Positions 1 to 11,901 of a stretch of DNA of 64,000 bases are shown here, one piece after another. This stretch comes from Camphora micrantha (taxonomy: Eukaryota > Streptophyta > Magnoliopsida > Laurales > Lauraceae): positions 14,238,310 to 14,302,309 of the forward strand of contig QPKB01000008.1 in NCBI GenBank assembly GCA_003546025.1. The letters are read 5' to 3'. The notes below the pieces were generated by a model. It did not search any database. It saw only the letters and a list, made by a program, of their open reading frames with translations, and was not told the origin of the DNA. The position numbers and the translations under genes are program-made. Position 1 is the stretch's first letter. Each line of letters starts with the position of its first letter.

Positions 1-560
1 AGTTAATTTTGAAAAACATGTGTTTAGCTTCATTGCTTCAATCAAACACATTTGTGGTTTTAAATCTTCAAAAGCTTTAGGCTTACATTTATTGAGCTTT
101 CATTTTAAACTTGATTGAAGTTTTCACATAAACGCATTAAGCATTCATCTTTGCATTCATATTCGGTTTGTGTGAGTTAAATTGTAACTTTCATATCGCC
201 TAATTAAGAGGAATCGTAATTGATCTTAATTTGTTTCTCTTCAAGTGTATTGTAGACACATCTTAGAGATAACCAACCTTGGGGCTATAGGTTATTGCTT
301 AGCTTATTGAAAAGCATAGATAGTGAAAATCTGGTGGGGTGTAGGATCACAAGCCGGTAGTAGATGTAAGCATTGAGGCCGAACCATTATACATCGTGTT
401 ATGGTGAATGCTTGTGATGATTTATCTTGTTAGCTTCCTCACGATTTATTCATAAATCATCACTTGTGGCTATTTGTTTTAAAGAAGTTAAAATTTGACA
501 TAATTGGTCACTAATTCGTGCTCACCCTATCACTCTCCCTCTAGGGTTCCGGATCCTGGA
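1..560 (+). mobile_element. possible LTR remnant (copia/Sirevirus-like)
   Basis: There is no coding sequence here. The order of features resembles the 3' half of a long plant copia LTR: a 'GGTGGGGTGTAGGATCACAAG' style segment near 332-352, a 'GAGGCCGAACCATTATACATC' style segment near 376-396, and a pyrimidine-rich 'CTCTCCCTCTAGGGTTCCGG' segment near 533-552 where such LTRs end. No internal domain, PBS or second LTR is in view, so this rests on resemblance only. Confidence 0.3.
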
Positions 561-2130
561 CTTTTAGGGCCCACAAGTTTAACGGTGTACAATACATTCA
601 AATGGGATTGCAACTAGCCATCATTTACAACAGCCATGCACCATTTATTACAAAGCCCAACTGTCCTATACCCATTTCAGCATAGCCCTAACACCTGACA
701 TTCCCATTCCATCCCATTCCACATATCTAACTCCTAAACCCAATACCTAATAACTCTTCCATCAAACCTAATAGGAGACAGAATTGTCAACCCTTGTTCC
801 CAAAGCAATACACGGTTATTACAAGGCTTGTCCAACCACTAGAACACTGTCAAGCCATATCTAGCCCAACCAAACCCAGCCCAGTCCAAATAGGCCCAAC
901 CAAACCCAGCCCAGTCCAGACAGGCCCAACCGAACTCTACCCGGCCCATTCTAAGCCCATCTGAATCTGACTTTTGGTTTTTTAGGTTTTTTTTTTTTTA
1001 CCCGTTTGTCAAATCCTCTAAGGGACAAGTGAATCTATTTGAAATTAATTGATCCCTAAGCTAGTGGAAGACTTTACTTTTCTTCCATTGCAACTCCCAA
1101 TTCAAATTTGGGAGGTTCTCATTGTGGGATTGTAGCAAGACCTAGAGTCACCTCTAACTCCCAAATTAAAATTTTACATAAAAGGTGCAATCTGAATTTC
1201 AGATTTTATGATTTTATTTGTGGATGTTAAGTGTTATCTCATTGCATCATCTAGCTTAGCCTTGCACAATCCTGCACCGCTTGCACACCAAATAACTAAT
1301 GCAAAGTTTTACAAACAATGCAAATATAAAGATCGAGACATATTCATAGAGTATTGAGAAAACGACGAAGTATATCAATTACAATTCAGCAAATAGTTAT
1401 GATTGACAAATTGTAGAATTTAATTAACACAGACCAATGAACTTGAGCTATTCGAGACTATGATTGATGAATGCAAAACATTAGTGCCAATCCATTGTAT
1501 GATCAATGAGTTTGGAGATCTATTGCGAATCCATTCCTAGTATGACCAATGATTGCAAATACCCTCAAAAGACAATTTCTCCTTGAAACTTCTATTAGTT
1601 GTGCAAATATCCTCAAAAGACAAAACCCTGATTCAATCTTTGGAGTTTTGAATAATCTCTCAAAGATTTGATGTATGGGAAAAACTTTCCATTTTGGTAG
1701 AAAATCTTTCGGCCCATAGTTTCACTAGAAAACTCACCAAAAATAGTAGAAAATTCGAAATCAGGTGATCTCATATAATTTGGAAAGATAGAGGGATAAA
1801 ACTTTCTTTCTTTTCTTTTCTTTTCCCTTTTTTCTATTTGACCAACTTCAAACTCCCTACAAGTTTGTCTCAGGAATCCAATGTTCAGTGAAAATGTTTT
1901 TTTGAAACGAATTGGTTTGACACTCAAACTTGTTGGGGGCAATAACTCCATCTTACAATGGCCTTTTGGGGTGAATTTTATTTTTAATTTTGGGAGCATG
2001 CCAAGGGATTCAAATTTTAAGAGGTCATCTACTGGGCCCAAATTAGAAATGAGAATGGTCAGGTGTATGTGTCGTAAAAATTAGGAAGGATAAAATTAGA
2101 AAATGAGTGCTTTTGAGAGCACTTAGGGGT
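561..2130. other. intergenic DNA, no gene seen
   Basis: This is AT-rich sequence with short chance ORFs. A C-rich patch at 840-960 holds a 30-bp tandem repeat, listed separately. A 142-codon minus-strand frame (1613-2041) has no recognisable motif and a low-complexity Lys/Arg/Glu stretch, so I do not call it a gene. Confidence 0.5.
865..954. repeat. 30-bp tandem repeat, about three units
   Basis: Units starting at 865, 895 and 925 share the start CCCAACCAAACCCAGCCCAG. The first two are nearly identical and the third is diverged. The tract is C-rich on the plus strand. Confidence 0.75.
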
Positions 2131-2420
2131 ATCAATCGGTGATAAAATTAGAGAAACTCATTTGAGATGGTTTAGGCATTTCCAACGTAGGTCGGCAATG
2201 GTGCCGGTAAGGAAAAGCTTAGCTATGTAAGTTGATAGCCTACCGAGCGGTGGGGGGGGGGGGGGGAGGGGGGGGGTAGGCTGAAAAAGACAGGAATGAT
2301 GTAGTGAAATAGACCTGTGGATATGCAACTTATTTGAGGTTGACTCGGAATAGATCATAATGGAGAAATAAAATCATTTAGCTGATCCCAACATAGTTGG
2401 GACAAGGCTTTAAAATGATG
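2131..2420 (+). mobile_element. decayed LINE 3' end (RT C-terminus)
   Basis: The plus frame from about 2140 reads I-R-E-T-H-L-R-W-F-R-H-F-Q-R-R, the conserved zone near the C-terminus of plant non-LTR reverse transcriptases. After a poly-G stretch and at least one stop and one frameshift, a second frame near 2375-2413 reads H-L-A-D-P-N-I-V-G-T-R-L followed by a stop, matching the usual end of these proteins (ADPxxxGT). A short ATG-rich tail follows (2414-2430), as at LINE 3' ends. Upstream domains (endonuclease, RT core) are not visible, so this is a 5'-truncated dead copy. Confidence 0.65.
2252..2276 (+). repeat. poly-G tract (15 G, A, 9 G)
   Basis: There is an uninterrupted run of 15 G, one A, then 9 G, inside the LINE remnant where intact relatives encode a basic, Gly-rich linker. 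It could form a G-quadruplex, or its length could be a sequencing artefact. Confidence 0.8.
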
Positions 2421-4076
2421 ATGATCAACTGGGTTCGAAATTACATATTTTCATTAGAGTTTATGAGGCCAAATTCAGAATTTTCAGAAATTGCAATCTC
2501 TGGGTTCCAACTTTTTGCACTTTATTCCAAACATGTTAAAAACTAACTAGCACACTAACCCATGCTAAGCACGAGCATACTTACCGATTAAAATCAATTA
2601 AAAAGAAGGTCAAACGGCCACATAGAATCATCCTCAAACACTGACTTATTATTATAAAAGAAAATATTAATATTAAATATATTTTGATTTTCTTTATCCG
2701 GGCTTAGCTTGAGCCTTTGTTGCTAGTTTTTTCTTTAAATGTAAGTATTCACACGCCTAACCCACACACACTCACCCAAATCTTTGCCATCAGCGCTACA
2801 ACCATGAATTGATCCCTCGTCGTTTCACATAAATAAGGACAGAGAGACCGGAATCGTGGTGCTGTGAAAGTCTCATTAGATGAAAAGGTAGTTCACTGGA
2901 GCCATACCCCTGAGCGTACTTAATGTATACCATAAATATTTAGCATTTTGTAGAAGTGTTGAATTTGAATTTAAGAGGTAGACGGAATGTTGGAAATTTG
3001 GTATATTTTTTGTTTCTTTTCTTTTCCTTTCTTCTGGTATTTTTTTTTAATTTTTTTTATTTTTTGTGTGTTTTATATTTGCTAAAACTTCAAATGAAGT
3101 CGAGCAATAAAACATTGCAAACTCAATGTTGTTGTATAGCTGTCTCACCAAGTGTATATATGAACAATTGATGTTACTCACACTTATTCTTTGTGTTTAT
3201 GAACTGCTTCCTGAACAAAGGATAGTGCTTATATAGTAGACTTGTTTTGATATTTTTGCTTCTTTTATCATTTAAAAGAAACAGGAATATCCGAGAGCCA
3301 ATAAATAATAGCTGTTTTACTAGGGGAAAAAAAAAAACTGTTTATAAGTAAATGTTTAGTGAAGGCTTGACTGTTCCAAACAATGAGACTCCAAAACTAT
3401 ATACACATGTTATACTTAAGGGACATTCATTTGCATATATCCCTCACTAATATGGTTAGAGACAAACTTTATGGGGCACACCTAGGGCCCCACTGATCAT
3501 AGGACTTGGGGGATGGAAAGGGACATCTTGGATGGGCCCATATATCAAGTTTGGGGTCAATCTCATTCCTCTACCCTCTTCATCCACGGCCCACAAGTTT
3601 AATGACTACATATTAAAAGAAGAATTAGACTCTCGATCGAACCAACAGTCCAATCCATTCGTAACAGTGAAAACTTGATGGATCTAGTGCAATTCAGGGG
3701 GTACCATGTGTGTGGATGATTCGAATGAATCATAAAGTTGGCTCCTCTATGCTGCCCTCACTATAATATGGTGAGGGATAGATGCACATGAATATTTTTC
3801 ATTAAACTTATACCTATAAAACATTTAAAAATAAAGAGCCTCGGGATTTTCAGTGCCCAACCTAACTAGAATCAGCCCAAATTGTACTGAAAGGACTTTA
3901 CAATTATGTTCCAGTTTCGGTCGAGAAGTCTAGGTTTCTCTCGGGTTAGGACCTTGGATGAGCCCACAAATAACTACTTTTGGGGTGGGGGGTCATGGGA
4001 GTAGTAATCACAGAGGTCTTAGGCAAATGTTTTGATTAGAAACATTTGTTTTCCTAGGTGATAAATTTATCTTGAT
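2421..4076. other. intergenic DNA; left edge of duplicated block A
   Basis: No gene was seen. From about 2729 onward the sequence recurs in the same orientation from 19308, so the visible left edge of the duplicated block lies at or before 2729. The true edge of copy B is hidden by the N gap. Confidence 0.6.
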
Positions 4077-4450
4077 ACTACACCAAAAACAGGAAATTGG
4101 AACGGTTTAAAAACCGTTCCTAACAGAAATAGGAACGGTTTTAAACCGCTTCAAAAAAGGTTGCTCCTAAAAAATTGGAATGGTCCATAACCTTTACAAA
4201 CTTTAATAACCAGAACAATTTTGAATTCAGTCTATAATTCTTGAAACTGTTCTAAATTTTAATAACCATAACAGTTTTGAAACCGTTCTATAATTCTAAA
4301 ACCGTTCTAAATTTTAATAACCGGAATAGTTTCGAAACGTTCCAAAATTCCTGGAACCGTTCCAAATTTTAATAACTGAGACAGTTTTTCAGTCCGTTTT
4401 GGGTCCATTTCAAAACCGTTCCAATTTTGAACCATTCCGATTTTATTATT
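4077..4450 (+). mobile_element. CACTA-like terminus with subterminal repeats (copy A)
   Basis: The segment begins ACTACACCAAAAACAGG, one base off the usual CACTACACCAAAAA terminus of En/Spm (CACTA) transposons. It is followed by many copies, in both orientations, of AACCGTTCC/GGAACGGTT and of TTTTAATAACC. Clustered short subterminal repeats behind such a terminus are typical of CACTA elements. I found no transposase and no inverted partner end, so this is probably a terminal fragment or a small non-autonomous derivative. Confidence 0.5.
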
Positions 4451-4749
4451 ATTAAAAAAAAAAAACAATGCCGTGGAAAATTTTATTATTTGCCACTAAA
4501 TGCATTTTAAAAAAAATCACCATAAAAAATTGAAACCCTGAAATTTTAGCATTCACATCTATACACATTCATCTTACACATCATCAAATGGTTCACGGAA
4601 TTAAAAATTGGAATCAATATGCTAGATTAAATTCAAATGTATAATTTACAATATTTGGAAATCCATACATATATAACACAGTCACAACCCACAACATTCT
4701 GAGAACATTCATCCACTTCATTTCTAAAAGAAATAAAAAGGCAAAGAGT

Positions 4750-7246
4750 TCATGTCCCTGCACTTTCTGCATTCCATAATGTTGCACCTGTGGGCCGGTG
4801 GTGTTCCTCTTCTTGAACTTGAGAGCGCAATGAAATGACATGTTCTTGGCCACTATGATCAACAGACTGCTCCATTAGTAAAGGATCACTGATAGTGATT
4901 TCAATTGTATCATAAATAATACAATTGCACTGTGATAAAAAGGAAAAAGAAAAGATCACTGATAGTGATTTCAATTTTCTTATTACTCTTACTAAATAAT
5001 GATGCAACTTACCATAGCAATACTGAAGTTAGTTATTCCACTTAGAACTTGAGAAACCAGAAAGCACATATTTTCAAATTTGTTCTTAGTGCTATCATAA
5101 TTTGAACAAGAAAAATCAGATAATCATTAATAAGAAAAGAGAATGATGCAGGTTTTAATTAAAATTAATCATAGTGAAGCCCATGTTCAACAGAGTAGAT
5201 AAAGTCGTTTCTTCAGGTTCATCTATTCATGTCAATTAAACATGACACAAATATTAGACTTCACATCATTACAACACAATCAGATTTGATTGTCAAAAAA
5301 GAAAATAAAAAAAGAGAGAAACATGAAAAGTAACCATTGAAAACCCCAAATTTAGAAGTAAATAGAAACTAAATTCCCCATTACCCTTTGGAGGACCCAT
5401 CCAACTCCTCCTTGGACAAAGTTATTGTGATCAATGATACAAGGCAGGTAGTTTCTAGACTGCAAGATAAAGAAAAGGAGCATATTTATCCAGATACTCT
5501 AGGATGTGTAAACAAATAATGGAAGAACAAGAGGAGAAAGAACAGCCTACATAAGAAGACCTTCTTCCAAAGGCTCCCATGTATCGGTAATATCAGTAGA
5601 ACCAATTGATATGTTTTGATGGAGACCAACAATCGTACTCCGAAAATTAAAATGCATTTTGATATGAAGAAAATCATTTTTAAGAAAATGTCATTAACCT
5701 AATGCAAAAGTACCCAACAAAAAGACAAGAAACCCAACAAATATACACATTTTTTTACAAAAGAAAAAGGCACCTTAATCGACTTAGCAATCATCACACA
5801 CACCTAATTGAAAGCTCTCCCCATTGCTTTAAAGACAATTTCACTGGACCCTTTTTCTTACAAATGTGCAGAAAGATTTTTTTTTATAGAAAAAAGTTCC
5901 TCTGATGTGTTTATGCGTGTTGAACACACACCTAATTTTTGGAAGCTGAACTAGTTATCATATACACATTGCCAATCCAAACCCGATGTTCGCATTCTAA
6001 AACAAGCCAGGGGATTTGGCATGAAGTTCGCATGATATCAAATGCCTTAAGTCCAAGTAATTTGCAGAAGAAAGAACTAAGACAACTATAATGAGAAAAC
6101 ACAAGCAGAACTCCAATTGCATAACAAAAGCATGGTACCATCAATCATAGCTAAATCTTGGAAATTCACATCATGCTTTAGCTAATATGAAAATTGGCGC
6201 ATTAGATTTATGAAAGATCAACACACTGTGAATACCACCAGTAAACAGAGTTAATTAGGTTGGTCAATTTGTATAGCACTTAATAGATTAATGAGCACTA
6301 TAGGTTGATACGACAGTTTCTCATGTGAAATAGGTTTATTGACTAGTAGCAGTCACCTAGTTTAGAATTAATACGTCTTTCAATGGCAAAGAATGCTCTA
6401 ACAAGGAACATGTACTAATTTCAAATACCTTACCCAGGGATATATGATTTTCATTGATGTGCTCCATATGATCTGCCTCATTTTTTAACTGAAACTCATA
6501 TTTTGACCCAATAAATTGGTAGAAAAAAGTAGGACAGAAAAGAAAAAGTTTAATAACAAGAAGAAAATCCACCTTCTTGCTAATAATCTACAGTCTCTGT
6601 TTCCAATACAAATTCAGTTTTGAACTCAGATTAATTACTCCACATCCATCCAAATTCCTACCTCCTTCAGCTAGATAAGAATCTGATTGCCCAAAAGACT
6701 TGGCTTCTTTTGTGACTAAAAGTTCACTTCAATATGGCATCAAACAAGACTTAATTCAATGCAAAAGAATGAAATTTACTGATTAGAAGCACTCAATGTT
6801 TAAAATTAATTCAATATGATCTATTCTTGTTAATGGATAGATTCAACAGTAATGCTATAAATGTGGTGTGTGTTCATGGGTGCTTAGATGCCTGTTTGAT
6901 GAAAAAGTAGTTTAGGGAATAAAGTACATTGATTAGAACTTGAATACCATTCCATACACATGTAAAAAGAGAGTGGTGCTATGAAATATCTACAATGAAA
7001 ACAATTTGCATAAAAATCCCTGGTTTCTACGGAAAAAAAATTCTTCAATTAAAGACCCATCAGTGCCATCACAGAAAACATCATCTGATCTACTAAGAAA
7101 AAGTAACTAATGCAGAAATTGGAGCCATAATTAAATATAAAAAAGAAAGAAGAAAGTAACTAATCCTCAAAAGTCCAACCGACTGCAGAGTTCAATGCAT
7201 TCAAAGAAAGGAAGTTGGGCTTTTGCAAATTCTGAAGCAAATTTCC
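4750..7246 (-). CDS. unrecognised multi-exon gene (copy A), partial model
   Basis: I do not recognise the product. Five exons join with consistent phase and GT-AG borders: 5968-6045 (26 codons, ending W-I-G-N), 5804-5856, 5551-5637, 5385-5459, 5013-5091 (donor GTAAGT) and a terminal exon 4750-4929 with a strong pyrimidine tract before its acceptor. Together they stay open for over 170 codons to a TGA at 4750-4752, reading W-E-P-L-E-E-G-L-L, K-E-E-L-D-G-S-S-K and ending R-P-T-G-A-T-L-W-N-A-E-S-A-G-T. Further exon-like stretches lie upstream: 6434-6488 (donor GTAAGG), 6994-7089 and one starting at 7246, but I could not join all of them in phase. The Leu-rich composition could fit a helical-repeat protein; that is a guess. 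The start codon was not found. Confidence 0.5.
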
Positions 7247-7564
7247 CTGAGCAGAAATTGAAATTAAGCAACAGTGGAAAAATCAAACCATCACAAATCT
7301 GACAAAAGTAGCAGTAAAGGATATTGTTGTTGTCATTTCAGAACCAGTGGTTGTGTTTGCTTGCTTCATAAAGAAACCATAATAATCTCTACATGAATAA
7401 CAAAGGAAAAGGAGGGAAGAAAAAAGAAAAAGTTTGTTTTCATACCCAAGAACAAGACAACCTTCTCACCTGCAAAAGAAAACAAGTAATACAAAAAAAA
7501 AAAAAAAAAAACATGCACGCACACAAGAGCCTTGACGCAAAGTTGCACCAAGAAGAACACCCAC

Positions 7565-7648
7565 CAGTTCAAGAGCAGCATCACTGAAAACCTTTCTGTT
7601 TCCTGAATTGCTACCCCAGAAGACAATATTCTATTTAGGTTCAAACCT
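7565..7648 (-). pseudogene. LOG: LOG (cytokinin-activating enzyme) first-exon fragment, copy A
   Basis: The minus frame reads G-S-N-S-G-N-R-K-V-F-S-D-A-A-L-E-L, the conserved N-terminal nucleotide-binding stretch of LONELY GUY proteins (cytokinin riboside 5'-monophosphate phosphoribohydrolase). It ends at a GTGGGT donor, where LOG exon 1 normally ends. It is broken: an in-frame TAG precedes the I-V-F-x-G-S core, the family Cys of 'FCGS' is Trp here, and 12 bases present in the other copy (encoding G-R-E-L) are missing. No exon with the PGGxGTxxE catalytic motif was found nearby, so this is an orphan exon. Confidence 0.65.
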
Positions 7649-9039
7649 ATCATCTAAATGCCTATTGACAAAAAGAAGAACACGAACAAGAACAACAAGA
7701 AGAAGATCAGAATCTGGGTGAACCATCCATGGTGAAAGCAATAAGAGATTTCTCATCCGTGGTGAACCAACTTCCTGAAGTTTCATAACAATCTATAGAG
7801 AAACTAGTGTGCTCATAATATATCAACATTCGTAAAGATTACATATGCATGACTAATGCAAACAAATATTTATTATTAACGGCCACATTAACGGAAAAAA
7901 AAAAAGGAAAATACTCAAAATACATATAGAAATAAGTGAATCATGAAATGGGAAAAGGGAACACACACCTAACTGAAGTATGATACTTTCATTTAAACTA
8001 CATAACAGCTAAACTAGACCTCGTTCTAGCACTAAATCTGTAACCCAACTGTACTTTCCAATAAGATTAATTGCTTGTTTTTGTTTAAACAAACTTTTCC
8101 ACATCGACAAGCAGCAAATTAGGCTGCACATCAACAACCGGCAAATTAGGATGCAAGGACAAGTTTTGAAAAGGAATCAACTCCGAAGCATACGTGGCTT
8201 TACTTAAACAAAAATCCTAAACCTTCAAGAAGTATAGAGAGAGCACTCACAAGCTTACTGAACTCTTGAATTAAGATGCTTCTCATCTTAAGCACTATAA
8301 GCTAGGGGGCTTTTTAGACCCAGATTTTGTTTCTGAATCAGGGCCCTGAAATCAAGATTTTGGATGCTAAATTCGTAGAGCAGAAGACATGGGTGGAACA
8401 AAATCTGTAGAGGAGACCATCAATCAAGAACTTACTGTTTCTTCTTCTTTTTTTAAAGAAAAAGAGCTAACTGTTCTTAGTCTACACAAAAGTGCCTGAT
8501 AAAGGTGCTGAGATGACACTCAAGTCACTACTTAAATTCTATTATAGAGCCAATTTTTATGAGTCTTTTAAGAATCTCATGTCTGGATTGACACACACAG
8601 AAAAATAGCAGCCAGAAATCCTTTTTGGGAGATTACTGAATCTATAAGTGGATTGGCAAGAGGTTATTTTGGACACCAGGTTGATTAATGAGACCTGAAT
8701 GTCGTTAGTTAAAATATGGCTGGATGAAATACATAGGGGTTTTTTTTTTTTGGTATAAGAAATATATAGTACTCAAGATCCTTGATGATTTTGCTACTTA
8801 TGTTCCTGTCATGGTTAACTTGCACAATCAAAGCATGGTCCAAAATAGAAGATTTTTTCTCTGAAGTCTGTTTTTAAAACACTGTTTCAAGGTTTGATGA
8901 ATATGAGACAGACCTGTTGTGTTATTCTCAGCCTATTTTGCCAAATTGATTGGTGTCTATGACTGTTTATTCAAATATTCAGTGAAGAGCGATGATCCCC
9001 CTTTTTCCCATTTGATGCTCACTCATTTGTCCTATGGCT

Positions 9040-9090
9040 CATCATCATCATGATCATCAACAGAGCCTTGTCCCATCAATTGGGGGATGG
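9040..9090 (-). mobile_element. LINE/SINE-like 3' tail (copy A)
   Basis: On the minus strand the sequence CAATTGATGGGACAAGGCT is followed by a GATGATCATGATGATGATG tail. The 'GGGACAAGGCT' plus trinucleotide tail matches the 3' end seen in the LINE remnant at 2395-2425. No coding part is attached, so this may be a SINE sharing a LINE tail or a heavily truncated LINE. Confidence 0.35.
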
Positions 9091-11880
9091 CTAAAAGAGT
9101 TCTACTCAAATCTCAAAATGAGTGGAATTCATACTCTAGTATCGAAGTCTTTCCATAGATGACTACTAATCTGACATGACCCTCCTCCATTCAAGGAAAA
9201 GAGGGATGCGCAAATATAACTTCACATGGACAGAACACCGTACAGTAGATACATGGATGGAGGGATAGCTTTGCGTCCTGCTCCATTTGATTATGTTTTA
9301 TTTTCCTCTAGCTTGGAAATCACTCCCACCACTCAAGAAGTAATCCTTTTCTTTTCCAACTAAAAACATATGATGCTATCAGCAAGGAAAACACTCAATA
9401 TATCAGATGGCCGCCAGATTATCCTGTAACCGTGCAAGAAAGGGAAATAGCAGTACATTTTTATTGGGAATCTCTTTTTAGTCAAGGGGCAGGAACAGGA
9501 TTCAGGACACTGCATCCTTAGATCCAAACCTGTTTAACATTGATAAGATCTGAGACTGCACTGTTATAGGTCCGTTACAAGCATATCTAATTAATTAGAT
9601 GTTGTATATAACCAGCAGTTATACATGCTCAAGACAAGGCTAAGAAAGCTCACATTCAACAGAGAAATTCCTCTAAATAGATAGCTTGAGAACTTGAGAT
9701 CCTCGTCATTGTGAATATTGAGCAGGGACCTGGAAGGTCTACCATTTGAATGCTCTGGAATGTGGATCACATCCTCATGGATTTTTGAGCAAAGACGGTC
9801 TAGTGTTCAGGAAGGGCAGATCATATTTATAGGTAAAACAAAAAAGTCCCACATGAAACAACGACATTATCATTCAGTCAAATTATGGAAAAAAAAAAAA
9901 AAAACAGATCATTCTAAAATCAGTATAAACCCAGACAACACAGTGAAATAGAACCAATATTGTAACTGCTTGTCTTAGTACAAGTGCGTTCCTTAATCCT
10001 TACCTCATTCTCCTTAACAATCTCCTTATAAAACTTGTATGTGACTGTGACTTGCATGATTTAAACTGAGTACTTCGCTATGAAGAACATATTTGGCCCT
10101 TAAATATGTACACGTTGGTGGCGTCCTTTTTTCCCTTTTTGATAATCTGAATTGCCCAAAGGTTACCAGGGACTGGAAGATCACATCAATCCTTTGATAG
10201 CCTTACTTACAATTTGGTGATCAGATCAAACAGTTCAAATCACCAAGACATTCACCCCATTCTATAATGTTCCAAACTTGAGGATTACTACAATCATGAA
10301 CTCAATGATCAGTATATAGTTCCAGGAAACATGATCAATATATAGTTCCTCTTTTTCCCTGCAGATTCATCCTAGTTTTATCCGTTACAATGCCGTGATA
10401 TATACGTGCAACATGCTGCAGTTTCCTTAAGGTTTTCATCACTACTGTAGAAATTCTAGATTCTGTTACTTAGTAATAATAATGCTTTTAAGAAAGGCAT
10501 CCAAATCTGTACAGCATATGCAAACATCCTTTGACATTAAGAGATCATTTGGTCTCTTTTATCTTCAGTTTATTGTTTTTATAGAGAAAATAATCAAACT
10601 TCAAACTTTTCAGTCTTGCAAGATCCCATGATGAGATTACATATCGTGCCACTGTTGAGTTGACTGCAATTAGTATCTATAATGAACTTTTCACTAAGGA
10701 ATCTAGTGTAAAGAGCTATTATTAAATAGACTATGTAATATTACATATTTCGTACTTCAACTGATGAATTGCCGATATGGTATGGTTTAACGGATTAATG
10801 GCTGAAGCCTGAAGCTGGTTTGACTTGGGAAATTACAATTCTAATGGAATGGATGCTTATGAGATGGAAAATTGAAATGTTTACACTGCTTATTTCTAGA
10901 TATTATTCAATTTAATGTCTCTAGAGATTATCCACCTCATTGACTGCAACACACTACAAAAATCTGCTTTTAGCAGATGCTATTCTACTTGCCATCTATC
11001 ACCTCATAAACTTGGCTATCCTGGAATGTCTTTATGGAGATATGTCATTCTCAGTTGGATCAAGTGCTAACAGACTATGGCCATACTTATCAAAAAAAAA
11101 AAAAAAAAAACAGAGGTCCATCAGGTCAGACATTCACCTCAATCCAAGCTTCTGTTTTTTATATACTTAGAAGGTGCTATCAATCATAAGTTACAATCAC
11201 CATCAAATGCCAAGATTTTTGGGGAGTAATAATACATGAGGTCCATCAGGTCAACAGCTTGTTTCTACTCACTTATGGCTGAAGGGCCATGAGTCCAAAC
11301 CATGGATGTCTATGTTATTGTAATTCAGAGCAAAATCAAACTGTTACGTGTGTGCAGTGGCCTGTAATAGAATACCTAGTTAAAACGATGTGTTTCTCTT
11401 TAATTCATTACCTATTATATTATATAGAGCAAGCACAAAACTCATTAGAATATCGATTCACTTGTTATCCATTTTTTGTGCTAATTACCTCTAAGCAGTG
11501 TTTAACTTATGACTGATGTTTATATGTCACCATTTCTTGTCTAATTTGGCTTTCCATTAAGGAAAAGTATCCATCACCCAACAATGCCATAGAATATAAA
11601 GTTTGTCCTCATTATCACTAAATCCACTTATGAAGTTTATTTATTACCACTTTTAACACTAAGCATTTTGAGCCTACAAAAGGAACCCACACGCTGCAAT
11701 TGCATATTTATCACAATTTGTTGCAAAGGAATAGAAAGGGGAGAAAAAAACTTATTGAGACAACATTTGTTACCATGCTAAAAACCCAAAATCAGTAGGG
11801 AAACATCCATGAGAAAAGAATTAATTTTATTAGAATTGATTTGCAGTGATGAGAGTACAATTAAAAGATTCAGTATTTGC

Positions 11881-11901
11881 ATATATATATATATATATAT
11901 A
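11881..11901. repeat. (AT)n microsatellite
   Basis: About ten AT units. The matching site in copy B (28643-28659) has fewer units, so it is a length-variable marker between the copies. Confidence 0.85.

Noticed and set aside
9718..9951. 77-codon plus frame with Met start
   Set aside because: No motif, ends in a poly-A run, and the matching frame in copy B ends at a different point. Probably chance.
10969..10985. CACTACAAAAATCTGC as a second CACTA terminus
   Set aside because: It matches the 5' consensus but is in the same orientation as the end at 4077, has a different sequence after the core and lacks subterminal repeats.
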